Shown here: positions 54,163 through 62,414 of the stretch, piece after piece
Position numbering within the stretch: position 1 is the stretch's first letter
Layout of the letters: the number at the start of each line of letters is the position of its first letter
Assembly: GCA_963822215.1 (NCBI GenBank)
Contig: CAWGGX010000005.1
Coordinates: 620,001 to 684,000 of the forward strand
Direction: 5' to 3'
DNA length: 64,000 nt
From: Roseiarcus sp963822215
GTDB taxonomy: Bacteria; Pseudomonadota; Alphaproteobacteria; Rhizobiales; Beijerinckiaceae
Notes under the pieces: model-generated
Told to the model about the DNA's origin: nothing
Database searches by the model: none
The model's input: the letters and a program-made list of their open reading frames with translations, nothing else
Program-made: the position numbers and the translations under genes

Positions 54163-54504
54163 TCAGGCGGCTTGGGCGAATTTAACCGCGATGCCGGTGG
54201 CCGCGTTCCGATGCAACGGGATGCCCTCCACGTCGGCGGACCTGATGCCTTCAACCTCGAAATCGAGGCCGACAATCGCGTCGGCGTCGCAGTCTTCCGC
54301 TTCGCGGATGAGTGCATCGACTGCCGCGCGGCGGTCGGCTTCGTCCGTCAGGCGCTGGGTGCGCGCCAGCAGGAAGATGCCTTGACGCGACCGATCGAAT
54401 GATGGACGCGGACGCCCCGGGGTAAATTCGTACGACTTGCATGCGCGCGTATGTGCGCTCTCGCGCATAAGCGATCGAGACGGAACCCATAGCCTGGACA
54501 TCAA
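54163..54504 (-). CDS. hypothetical protein with YbjQ-like C-terminus
   Basis: 113 residues. The C-terminal part REAEDCDADAIVGLDFEVEG and RNAATGIAVKFAQAA resembles the end of YbjQ/DUF74 heavy-metal-binding-like proteins (EAxxxGADAVVG... ATGTAV). The N-terminal part does not match and may be a frameshifted piece. Weak call. Confidence 0.4.
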   Translation of the reverse strand: MMSRLWVPSRSLMRESAHTRACKSYEFTPGRPRPSFDRSRQGIFLLARTQRLTDEADRRAAVDALIREAEDCDADAIVGLDFEVEGIRSADVEGIPLHRNAATGIAVKFAQAA

Positions 54505-54620
54505 GGACCAATAAAGGTCCGCTCCGCGCCTCGAATGGCCCCGTCCGAGCAGGAAGCATTCGCCGGCGAAGTGTTCCGGACTTAAAATGTGAATCGAATC
54601 CCGGTCGAAGGAGGGCGGAC

Positions 54621-54842
54621 ATGACGAACTCAGACAAGCCCGAGGTCCGCCCGTCCTTGAACAGCGCCGAACTCACCAAGCGCAGAGACGCCGTGAGGTT
54701 CGCGATAGCGAACACCACCATCGAGGGCTTAAGCGTGTCACCTGAGGCCCAAGCATTGCTCGAACGCTGGGCCCGCGGCGAAATCGGCGACGAAGAACTC
54801 CTGAGCCAGAAGCTTCATACTGGACCCGACGGGCATTCGTGA
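54621..54842 (+). CDS. VbhA-like antitoxin without Fic partner
   Basis: 73 residues: TKRRDAVRFAIANTTIEGLS, SPEAQALLERWARGEIGDEE, LL. The spacing of IEGL and WARGEIGDEEL matches VbhA-type antitoxin domains that inhibit Fic AMPylating toxins. The inhibitory (S/T)xxxE(G/N) motif reads NTTIEG, so the first position is Asn. No Fic gene (HPFxxGN) is seen in the neighbourhood. GGAGGGCGGAC before the ATG is a strong ribosome site. Confidence 0.65.
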   Translation: MTNSDKPEVRPSLNSAELTKRRDAVRFAIANTTIEGLSVSPEAQALLERWARGEIGDEELLSQKLHTGPDGHS

Positions 54843-55028
54843 TGGCAGAGCAAGCGCCATCGTCCTCCAGTCCGGGCAGATGCGCATCCACCCCCTGCGT
54901 CACTGAATCGATCCCAAGATCTGCCGCCGCGCCTTGACACCCGTTGGATCCGTGCGACCGTAGAAACGAAGAGAATCGTCATGGCCCTCAACCAACGAAG
55001 ATTGCCCATTCAGTCGTTTGAGACATCA

Positions 55029-56021
55029 TCACTCTCCCTTGCACATGCCATCAGATGACCAACCGGTTAAAGCGCTACCGCCAAAGAATCCAGTTTCATA
55101 TTTGGCCAACAGTTCCACGACTGCGTATCTATTAATTCCATCCGTGAATTGAAGAATGGACAGTTGAAAATCATCATGTGTGTACTCGTTCACCATAACG
55201 AAGTGATATGACTTCCCCGGAGGAAGTAGCAAGTCTGGGCGGATCGCTGTCGTTTGAGAGTACCCCCCGCCGAATGGACCGCTGTCTATGCTATGACGAA
55301 TTGGATTACTGTACTTAATTATTTCGTAGACGGTCATTGGCCTATTAAAAGTAGATGCATGGCGAACAACCCAACGTACATTCATGGCATTCATGACGTC
55401 ATAGGCATCCTCGATCATCGAATGCACGTCAAACGATTTACGGCTTTCAAGAAAACGCTCCATCGACGCATTGTGTACGGGCCAGGTTGTCTGGAACAAA
55501 AATCCTTTTGGATAGATATTGATTGGCTCATTGATGAAACCTGAATAATTATTTATTATTTCCATAGCTGCATTAGATGCCGACAACTTAGTCTCGTCAT
55601 CAGAACGAGAATCCCTTGCATCATAACGATTCCCACGATCGTGAAAATAGTTGCAGCGAAATGAGATATTAATCTTCCCATTTTTGACACCGCGAAGACC
55701 TTTTTCGATCTTTCTGACCATGGAAGCATATACCGGATCTATGTCTCGATCGGCTTCAGTGAACTCCATCCACTTCGCCGGGCGCTCGGCATACGGAACA
55801 GTTGCCTCCCATTCACTCGCCTTCTGCCCGTTGCCGTATTTTGCGGGGTCCAACAAGATGGACTGGATCGCTGCGATCTCCTCGGCTGCGGATGCGTCCC
55901 CCATTGGAGAATAGCCCGCGGCATCTTCGGCTGCCGCCACCTTCCCCATGCTGGCATAGCCGCCAATTGTCGCGACGGCTGCGGCGGCCAGAAGCCACGA
56001 AACCTTCTTCCAGGCAGTCAT
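55029..56021 (-). CDS. secreted hypothetical protein, 330 aa, AT-rich
   Basis: Signal peptide (MTAWKKVSWLLAAAAVATIG, cleavage near residue 30). The mature part is rich in Asn/Tyr and contains no recognisable domain (INISFRCNYFHDRGNRYDAR, LFQTTWPVHNASMERFLESR, YHFVMVNEYTHDDFQLSILQ). The first half of the coding DNA is GC-rich, the rest clearly AT-rich, as if recombined. Its ATG overlaps the stop of the acyltransferase gene, so the two are made together; it could be the substrate. Confidence 0.65.
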   Translation of the reverse strand: MTAWKKVSWLLAAAAVATIGGYASMGKVAAAEDAAGYSPMGDASAAEEIAAIQSILLDPAKYGNGQKASEWEATVPYAERPAKWMEFTEADRDIDPVYASMVRKIEKGLRGVKNGKINISFRCNYFHDRGNRYDARDSRSDDETKLSASNAAMEIINNYSGFINEPINIYPKGFLFQTTWPVHNASMERFLESRKSFDVHSMIEDAYDVMNAMNVRWVVRHASTFNRPMTVYEIIKYSNPIRHSIDSGPFGGGYSQTTAIRPDLLLPPGKSYHFVMVNEYTHDDFQLSILQFTDGINRYAVVELLAKYETGFFGGSALTGWSSDGMCKGE

Positions 56022-56581
56022 GGCGTCGGACTTTCAGAAGAGATAGCGACGCTGCCCCGTCCGCGGATCATCGCTACCTTCCTCACGCCCGCAGCGTCTC
56101 TTGTGACAACCTTCAATCGTACGTCGCTGAACTTCTCTGTCGCCAGCCATTGCATCGCGTGTCTGACGCCTTCGGGCGACCCAACAAGGTCGACGAGCCA
56201 TGCGGCGTCACCACACTTCCACTCGTCAGGTCGCATGCAGATGCGATGGGCAGGGTCGGCGCTCAAGCGCTGGTCGACATCGTCTGAGACGGAGTCCCAT
56301 GTCGCGACGGCGTCCGGCACCTGGAAGCCGGTCTCCTTGTTCATGGCCTCGGGGACATGGAACTGCCCATGGAGGACAGGTGGCAAGACCATCTTTTCGA
56401 TGTCAACCAGGGAGTGGGGCTTGTAGTCGGGCGAGCGTGAGAAGACGACCGTGATGTCGCCTACACTAGCGGCGGTCGGCTTCGAAAGCGTCGAGCCAAG
56501 CATTGCCGGACTTAACGTCTTGAGTGCCTCCGCCGGGACGGCGATGGCTGGTTCATCGGGACTTTCGCCGCCATCTGTCAT
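56018..56581 (-). CDS. toxin-activating lysine-acyltransferase-like protein (HlyC family)
   Basis: 187 residues. HlyC/CyaC-type pattern: DITVVFSRSPDYKPHSLVDI, EKMVLPPVLHGQFHVPEAMN, KETGFQVPDAVATWDSVSDD and WLVDLVGSPEGVRHAMQWLA. These enzymes attach fatty acyl groups to lysines of RTX toxins. No RTX protein is present; the overlapping partner is a secreted protein of unknown type. ATG 56581 has GGAG seven bases upstream; a GTG at 56593 is possible. Confidence 0.65.
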   Translation of the reverse strand: MTDGGESPDEPAIAVPAEALKTLSPAMLGSTLSKPTAASVGDITVVFSRSPDYKPHSLVDIEKMVLPPVLHGQFHVPEAMNKETGFQVPDAVATWDSVSDDVDQRLSADPAHRICMRPDEWKCGDAAWLVDLVGSPEGVRHAMQWLATEKFSDVRLKVVTRDAAGVRKVAMIRGRGSVAISSESPTP

Positions 56582-57182
56582 GAGAGGCTCCACGCACTAT
56601 GCGAGCGCAGCCTGCGACCGCATGGGATATGCGGAGGATGCGACGATTGCGGTCGACGTCGTGATCAAAACGAAGAAACGTCACCGCGAAACATAAGTTT
56701 TCGCCAGGGCGTTTCATTTTCAAACAAAGGATTGCGGATCTAAATACATCCGTCAAGAGCTTATGATGAAATCAATCTGTGACAAATTTGCATTACGGAT
56801 CAATGTTGACACTTTGCGATCGGTGACGAGCACAGTAGTAGGTCGCTGCCCAGCGCATTGGTTTCCAATGTGGCTGGACGCTACCGAAAGTCGACCATGT
56901 GCCTGTTTCCTTCCATGGTTAGCCCCGTGGACTTTGGCAGTCCTCAGCCATCGCAATCTCTCACGGGCCATGCTGAGAGTGCATGGCAGATAGACGCTGA
57001 CGTGGATGCTATTGGTGGCCTCTTGAGGGTAAGGCCACGCTGGCGTGCTTATGTAAAAGTCGGATTCTTGGGCCGATGTCGCCGGTCCGGGCTGTGAAAG
57101 CGCGTGGTGGAACTCGGACCGGGTTCCAGGTTGCGCGATCTCATGTAGCGCGACAGCGACCGGTGGCGCGTCATCAAACTGA
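56582..57182. other. AT-rich intergenic region
   Basis: About 600 bases between convergent-type flanks. Short frames (for example 56858-57097, plus) have no motifs. It probably holds the promoter of the acyltransferase operon near 56600-56760, where the DNA is most AT-rich. Confidence 0.45.
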
Positions 57183-57782
57183 TCAAGGACTCCGCCGATA
57201 GATCACGGCTCCCGGCCCCGTCATGCCGGGAAACTGCCAGCCCATCGCCGTGACCGAATTGACCACGTGGCAAACCAATTCGACCGCGCCGCGCTGAGTC
57301 TGGCGCAGGAACTCGATGTCGACCGGCGTGCAAAAGACTTCCTTGCGGCGGTTCACGAAGAGGGGCAGCGATAGTCCCTGAGCGTCCGGCTTTCGCCATG
57401 ACCCGTGACACAAGACATTGCGCATCGCGGACGCGCGACGAAGTTCGTCAAGCAGACCGTCGAAATTGTCGAAGGCGGCGTCCGGATGGCTGCGGTAGGA
57501 CGTCCCGTACGACTCGATCAGTCCGCCCAACGGGTCCATCAGGGCGCGCTCCAGCGTCGGGAGCCACCGTTCGTAGGCCCCCTCTATCTCGGCCTCGTCG
57601 TACGGGACGGTTGCTGTCAGCGCAAAGATGGCCCTCCCCAAGACTTCTTCGAGGCACCCGAACGTCGCGACCGTCCGTCCGAGTTGCTCCCAGAACTCAG
57701 GCGAATGCAGATGGGTCGGAAACAGTGGCGGCAGGGCGTCGATATCGACGACGAAACGCTGCTTCTTGGACGTCCCTTCCAT
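57183..57782 (-). CDS. HEPN-motif protein, 199 aa
   Basis: Helical protein: FWEQLGRTVATFGCLEEVLG, RAIFALTATVPYDEAEIEGA, and LLDELRRASAMRNVLCHGSW. MRNVLCHG contains RxxxxH with a Gly after His, as in HEPN RNases. It is about 96 bases downstream of the DUF3883 gene on the same strand; the pair may work together. Family name uncertain. Confidence 0.5.
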   Translation of the reverse strand: MEGTSKKQRFVVDIDALPPLFPTHLHSPEFWEQLGRTVATFGCLEEVLGRAIFALTATVPYDEAEIEGAYERWLPTLERALMDPLGGLIESYGTSYRSHPDAAFDNFDGLLDELRRASAMRNVLCHGSWRKPDAQGLSLPLFVNRRKEVFCTPVDIEFLRQTQRGAVELVCHVVNSVTAMGWQFPGMTGPGAVIYRRSP

Positions 57783-57878
57783 TTCGGGGCTCCCGATTGG
57801 GCATATCCACGACCCCGCCCCTGCGGTCGAGCCAGCGGCTGGTCAGGGACATTCCACAGCCCGGCGGGCGCTCGTTCA

Positions 57879-58748
57879 TCAGAATGTCGCCCGCCAGTTG
57901 GCCGTCTCCAGATGGATGAAATCGCGCAGTGGCGGCTGGAGCGCGAATATGCGCGGATGGATCGCAAGATCGAAGACCCGGTAGAGGCGGAACTCTTTCG
58001 GACGCTCCAGCGAAAGCTCTTCTTCGTTCCGGCTGACGAAAAAGCCCATCCTCTCCCCGCCGTAGGTCGCCTTGACCTCGATCAGGCGCTCGTCACCCGT
58101 CACCGGATCGAAAGAACGGATGTCGTAGCCCGCGCCGTCACCGTTGACATCTGACTCCCAAATGAGGTCAGGCAGGAGGTCTTCACGTCCTGCTTTGATG
58201 AGGCGGCGCTCTTCCTGGTCGAGGACAAATTTCTCCCCCTTCCTGCCGAGCGCACGGTTGTGGGCGTCCCTTGCGACCGGGTCGAACTTGCGCGCCAGGC
58301 GGCGGATCGGATCGGGCGTCCTCTCCTTCTTGGCCAAGATATTTGGCGGCTCGACAAAAGGATCGTCGTCGGTCACTGCGGGGAGCGCCGGCTCAATACC
58401 GAAGACCGCGTTGTTCACAGTCAGGTATCGGTCGATCGCCGCCGCGAGCCCATGGAACTGGGCATGCGGCGCCGGCACGTAGCCGCGGATGCGCGGCAGC
58501 CCTAGAGTTTCGAGGACGGCGCTCACGTTCCGATACTTCCACTCGACGGACTTGTCCGGGCGCCCCGTCAGGTCGACGATCGTGCGCCGATGCTGGGACT
58601 TCACATACGAACGCCCGGCCATCTCCTCGCCGAGCATGGCGAAATAGTCCGCCACCAGGAGATCGTTCTCCTGAGCCGACCAGTCGCTGCCCGCCATCGC
58701 GGAAGGTGTCCCGTCCATGTTTTCGCCCGATGATCCCATCGCGCGCAT
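57879..58748 (-). CDS. DUF3883 domain protein (nuclease-like)
   Basis: 289 residues. The C-terminal half is a DUF3883 (NACAM-type) domain with a PD-(D/E)xK-like signature: ALGRKGEKFVLDQEERRLIK, GAGYDIRSFDPVTGDERLIE and VKATYGGERMGFFVSRNEEE, giving D...ExK. The N-terminal half has a putative DNA-binding part (HRRTIVDLTGRPDKSVEWKY). DUF3883 proteins are often found with restriction and defence genes. It probably acts on foreign DNA. Confidence 0.75.
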   Translation of the reverse strand: MRAMGSSGENMDGTPSAMAGSDWSAQENDLLVADYFAMLGEEMAGRSYVKSQHRRTIVDLTGRPDKSVEWKYRNVSAVLETLGLPRIRGYVPAPHAQFHGLAAAIDRYLTVNNAVFGIEPALPAVTDDDPFVEPPNILAKKERTPDPIRRLARKFDPVARDAHNRALGRKGEKFVLDQEERRLIKAGREDLLPDLIWESDVNGDGAGYDIRSFDPVTGDERLIEVKATYGGERMGFFVSRNEEELSLERPKEFRLYRVFDLAIHPRIFALQPPLRDFIHLETANWRATF

Positions 58749-58827
58749 GACACGGCCAGGCTGTCAACGAGGATCTACGTGGTGCGACCGTTTTCTGGCT
58801 GAAAGTCCGTGAGGTCCGCCAAGCTGC

Positions 58828-59113
58828 CTATGGAAGCTTCAGGGACTCCTCGACCATCTTGATGAGGAAGTCCCTTATGTCGGCGACGGATCGCGGGGCA
58901 GGCAGCCACTCGTGTGAATACGATCGCCGCCTCCAGACTTCGCGGTAAGGCACGTCGTCAAGGGAACTGGCATCGAGGACCGGCCGCGCCGCACCGAACT
59001 CTCAGCCGGCTTCCTGTCGACCGCGTCCTGGAGGCAGTCGTCCTCGGTCGTGGACTCCGCTCGCTGGCTTCCTGCACCCGCTGCAAGGCGGCGATGCCGC
59101 ATTCCTCGCCCAT
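58828..59113 (-). pseudogene. small degraded gene
   Basis: A start MGEECGIAALQRVQEAS in one frame, TTEDDCLQDAVDRKPAESSV in another and a C-terminal DDVPYREVWRRRSYSHEWLP then DFLIKMVEESLKLP with a stop in a third. The pieces look like one protein broken by two frameshifts. Family unknown. Confidence 0.35.
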
Positions 59114-59145
59114 GCGACCCCTTTCGACGCCATGGGGCCACAACC

Positions 59146-59571
59146 CTAGGCTCCGCCCGCATTCCGCGGGGGCATCGTTCGCCCCGTCACGGCGCCGTAC
59201 GAAAAGTCGTAGATCGTGACCTCTTGGCCGTTCAGCAACCCTTCGAGATTGTCGCGGCGTGGAAGCCTCACGACGACGAAGTCCTCCAGTGCGCTTCTGG
59301 CCATCTTCGCCGGGCAGTGCGTGCTGAAGTGCCTCCATTCGCCGCCGTCGACGCGCCGGAGGCTAACGGTGACCTCAACCTGCCCGCAGTCCAACTCCTC
59401 GTCGCTCATTTCCAGCAATCGGAGCGCTTCGACGACTTCCGGAAACAGCAGCGGCTCCAGCAGGTCAGCGTGCGGCGCCATGCCTCGCATATCCTGCAAG
59501 CGCGCCCGCAACCGCTTCGAGGCACGCGGGATCCTGCACGCGAGAATCGCATCGTAGAGCGGCGTGGGCAC
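59146..59571 (-). CDS. hypothetical protein, 141 aa
   Basis: GTG start. LYDAILACRIPRASKRLRAR, FPEVVEALRLLEMSDEELDC, VEVTVSLRRVDGGEWRHFST and VVVRLPRRDNLEGLLNGQEV give a plausible alpha/beta protein without known domain. It ends before the decayed gene and starts about 80 bases from the recombinase 3' end. Confidence 0.5.
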   Translation of the reverse strand: MPTPLYDAILACRIPRASKRLRARLQDMRGMAPHADLLEPLLFPEVVEALRLLEMSDEELDCGQVEVTVSLRRVDGGEWRHFSTHCPAKMARSALEDFVVVRLPRRDNLEGLLNGQEVTIYDFSYGAVTGRTMPPRNAGGA

Positions 59572-59651
59572 GGCTTGATTCCTTGGAAGCGCCTGCCGAG
59601 TCGGGACAACGGCATCGACCCGGCACGTGCTTCGAGGATCTCAGGAACGGG

Positions 59652-61334
59652 CTAAGGAATCGTTGAGCGATCGACCCGGCTGACCCGCTCAGACCACGGC
59701 GTCAGGCGTCTAAGATCGCCCTGAGGGACGCCTGTGGACACGCGCCTCATCGGCGGTCCAACGCGGCGCCTCTGGTCGTGGTCCCGTCCGCGTTGTGGCA
59801 GACATAGCCGTCCGGGCCGATCTCGACCTTGGTGACCAGGCGCTTCAGCTTGTCGTGCATCGTGGCGCGGGCGAGTGCTTGCTCGTCCGGATCGAGGCGG
59901 TCGAGGTCGGCGTAGATTCTTCACGATGTCCGCGACGTCGACGTCGGGATCGCTCAGCTTCGCGCGATCGAGCGCGGCGCCGGCTTCGACGACGGCCTTT
60001 TCCAGGGCGTCCACGTCGCCGCCGGATTTCTTCATCCGATCGATCGGGACGCTTACGCCCTTCAAGGCCAGGTCGAGGAGCATTTCATGCCTGGCCTTCG
60101 CCTCGTCTCGGCGGGCCGTCGCCGCGACGAGGGCGTCCTCGGCCCTTCGGTGGACGCTCGTCGCGTTCGTCGCCAGTTCAGCCCGCCTGGCGCCGAGTCC
60201 GACGAGCACGCCGACCTCGACGAGCGCGTAGGGATAGGTCTCCGTCTGTTCGCAGCCTCCAGCCTCATGGGCATTGCCGCATTTGAGCACAGGTCCGCGG
60301 GAACGCTTGCCCTTGTCGATGAAGACCATGCCAGCGCCGCAGGCTTGGCATTTGGCGATGCCACGCAGGAGGTTCCGGCGCCGCAGGCTGGTGCGCCCTC
60401 GACCCGAGCCGCGCTCCTTGCTGGCCGCCTGCGCCTTCCGGAAGGTCGCCTCGTCGACGACCGCCGGGAAATACTTCTCGATGGGCTCCGCCGCTCCATG
60501 CCCGCCACCCGCGAGCCTGCTCAGCGGAACGAACACGCCGTATGTTGCCGGGTTTGAGAGAACCTTTTGAATGTAGCTGTCATGCCACCGCTTGCCTGGC
60601 CCCCAGGTCGGAACTTTGTCGGCATTCATTTCGCGGACAATCACCCGGCGCCCGAACCCGCGGATCGTTTTGTCGAACCATCGTTTGACATGAGCCGCGC
60701 GGTCTTCGATCAGTTCGTAGTGTCCGGTCCTGGGACCACCGACAAGACGAATCCATGCCGGACAACGAGCCGTCATCGCCTGTCCGGTCGCCAGGGCGCG
60801 ATCGCGCTTGGCGGCCCACGCCCGCCCGACGCGGTCGGATTTCGTGGCGCTTTCTTCATGCGCGCGCATCATCACGATGATCGACGTGAGCAATTGGGTG
60901 TGGTCGCCGCGCAGGCTTTCGCGGGAATAGGCGTGTTCAGAGTCGCCGATCGTCACGACGGTAAGGCCGAGACGCATCAGGCGCAGGAAGAACTCCAATG
61001 CATCGACAACCTCCTCGCGCGACAGCCGATCCAGCAATTCGACGAGGAGGTATGACCCGCTCTGGACTTTCCGCGCTTCGACGAGGTCCACGAACCGCTT
61101 CAACGCGCTTTCCTTGCGATTCTTCCCTTTGAAAGCGGACACGCCCTCGTCGCGAAAGGTCTCGTCGAGGAAGAGATCGTTACGAGCCGCGTAAGAACGT
61201 GCTTTCTCGATCTGCCGGCGATAGCTGTCGCCTTGCGACTGCTCAGGCGTGCTGAATCGGACATAGGAGTAAGCTACCGGTCGGACTACCGCCGCCAGGG
61301 CCGTTGGAGTCGAACGCGCCTGTTTCCCGGCCAT
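59652..61334 (-). CDS. large serine recombinase (integrase) of the island, C-terminus frameshifted
   Basis: Catalytic domain: VAYSYVRFSTPEQSQGDSYR (nucleophile Ser in RFSTPEQ), LLVELLDRLSREEVVDALEF. Recombinase domain: GKRWHDSYIQKVLSNPATYG. Zinc ribbon: AKCQACGAGMVF ... CGNAHEAGGCEQ, then a coiled-coil part. After codon about 473 (near 59915) one extra base moves the frame; the natural end (KLKRLVTKVEIGPDGYVCHN) continues in the other frame to a stop at 59747, giving about 528 residues. The gene starts 51 bases from attR, as is usual for serine integrases. Confidence 0.88.
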   Translation of the reverse strand: MAGKQARSTPTALAAVVRPVAYSYVRFSTPEQSQGDSYRRQIEKARSYAARNDLFLDETFRDEGVSAFKGKNRKESALKRFVDLVEARKVQSGSYLLVELLDRLSREEVVDALEFFLRLMRLGLTVVTIGDSEHAYSRESLRGDHTQLLTSIIVMMRAHEESATKSDRVGRAWAAKRDRALATGQAMTARCPAWIRLVGGPRTGHYELIEDRAAHVKRWFDKTIRGFGRRVIVREMNADKVPTWGPGKRWHDSYIQKVLSNPATYGVFVPLSRLAGGGHGAAEPIEKYFPAVVDEATFRKAQAASKERGSGRGRTSLRRRNLLRGIAKCQACGAGMVFIDKGKRSRGPVLKCGNAHEAGGCEQTETYPYALVEVGVLVGLGARRAELATNATSVHRRAEDALVAATARRDEAKARHEMLLDLALKGVSVPIDRMKKSGGDVDALEKAVVEAGAALDRAKLSDPDVDVADIVKNLRRPRPPRSGRASTRPRHDARQAEAPGHQGRDRPGRLCLPQRGRDHDQRRRVGPPMRRVSTGVPQGDLRRLTPWSERVSRVDRSTIP

Positions 61335-61365
61335 GCGGAGTCATCCCATGGAATCGACTGCCTGT

Positions 61366-61390
61366 CAATTATATACACAATATGCTGATG
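61366..61390. other. attR junction (island right end / comM)
   Basis: CAATTATATACACAATATGC (61366-61385) is the inner arm, then T (61386) and comM resumes GATGAGC. The arm is the inverted complement of the left arm at 2704-2714. Joined, the two ends make a 40-bp imperfect dyad centred on CT. Confidence 0.85.
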
Positions 61391-62285
61391 AGCGGGGCGC
61401 CGGGAGCGGGCAAGTCGATGCTCGCCCAGCGCCTGCCCTCGATTTTGCCCCCATTGACGCCGCGCGAGCTGCTCCAAGTGTCGATGATCCACTCGATCGC
61501 TGGCGCGCTTGCCGGCGGCGCGCTGACCGATCGGCGGCCGTTCCGGGCGCCTCACCATTCCGCCTCGATGCCGGCGCTTGTCGGCGGCGGCGTTCACGCC
61601 AAGCCCGGCGAGATTTCGCTCGCCCACAACGGCGTACTGTTTCTGGACGAATTGCCCGAGTTCCAGCCGCAAGTTCTCGACAGCTTGCGCCAGCCGATCG
61701 AGACGGGCGAGGTCGCCATTGCGCGGGCCAACCATCGAGTTCGTCTATCCGTCCCGGTTCCAGCCCATCGCCGCAATGAATCCGTGCCGTTGCGGCTCGG
61801 CCAATGAGCCGGGCTACGCCTGCAAGCGCGCCCCGAACGCGCGTTGCGTCGCCCAGTATCTCGGGCGGCTGTCGGGGCCCCTCATCGACCGGTTCGACAT
61901 TGTCGTCGACGTGCCGTCCGTCTCGGCCGCCGATCTAATGATGCCGGCGCCGCGCGAAGGCTCGGCTGAAGTCGCGGCGCGGGTCGCGGCGGCGCGCGAC
62001 GTCCAGGTCGCCCGCTACGCCGAGCTCGGCCTCGAGAACGTCGCGTGCAACGCCGCCGCGCCCTCGAGCCTGGTGGAGGCGATCGCCGCCGCCGACGACG
62101 CGGGCCTGCGCCTGCTGCGCGACGCCGCCGAGAAGCTCAGGCTTTCGGCGCGCGGCTATCACCGGGTGCTGAAGCTCGCCCGCACCCTCGCCGACCTCGA
62201 CGGCGGCGGCCCGGTGCGCCGCGCGCATCTTGCCGAAGCCTTGTCCTACCGCGGCTCGCCAGACCGTTTCGCCGCAGCGGCGTGA
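61387..62285 (+). pseudogene. comM: comM/yifB, 3' fragment
   Basis: Continues the family right after the insertion: MSGAPGAGKSMLAQRLPSIL (Walker A GAPGAGKS), PFRAPHHSASMPALVGGGVH, GVLFLDELPEFQPQVLDSLR (Walker B), then after a +1 shift at 61742 VYPSRFQPIAAMNPCRCGSA and RFDIVVDVPSVSAADLMMPA, ending LAEALSYRGSPDRFAAAA. One extra base (C at about 61742) breaks the frame between HRV and VYPSRFQ. Confidence 0.95.
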
Positions 62286-62414
62286 GGCCGGAGCCGGCGG
62301 CTAAAGGCGAGTGCATTGCCGCGTCCCGCCGCTGCGACGGTTTCGAGGGTTTTCCGGCAACAGAATGTCAACCTCGAGATGGCACCCTAAGGGCCCCGGA
62401 TCGGCGAGGCCCCG

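Larger units (their letters stand above)
2696..61386. mobile_element. 58.7-kb integrative island inserted in comM
   Basis: Both edges fall inside one gene. comM is collinear up to base 2695 and from base 61387, and joining these bases restores CAC CAC CTG CTG ATG AGC (HHLLMS) without loss or gain. A large serine recombinase gene begins 51 bases inside the right edge. The two terminal arms form a dyad when joined. I see no conjugation or replication genes, so the element looks like a non-self-transmissible genomic island. Its cargo is defence-rich and contains smaller nested elements. Confidence 0.92.

Noticed and set aside
2696..61386. Conjugative or phage element
   Set aside because: No relaxase, type IV secretion, capsid, portal or terminase genes seen; only recombinases and cargo.
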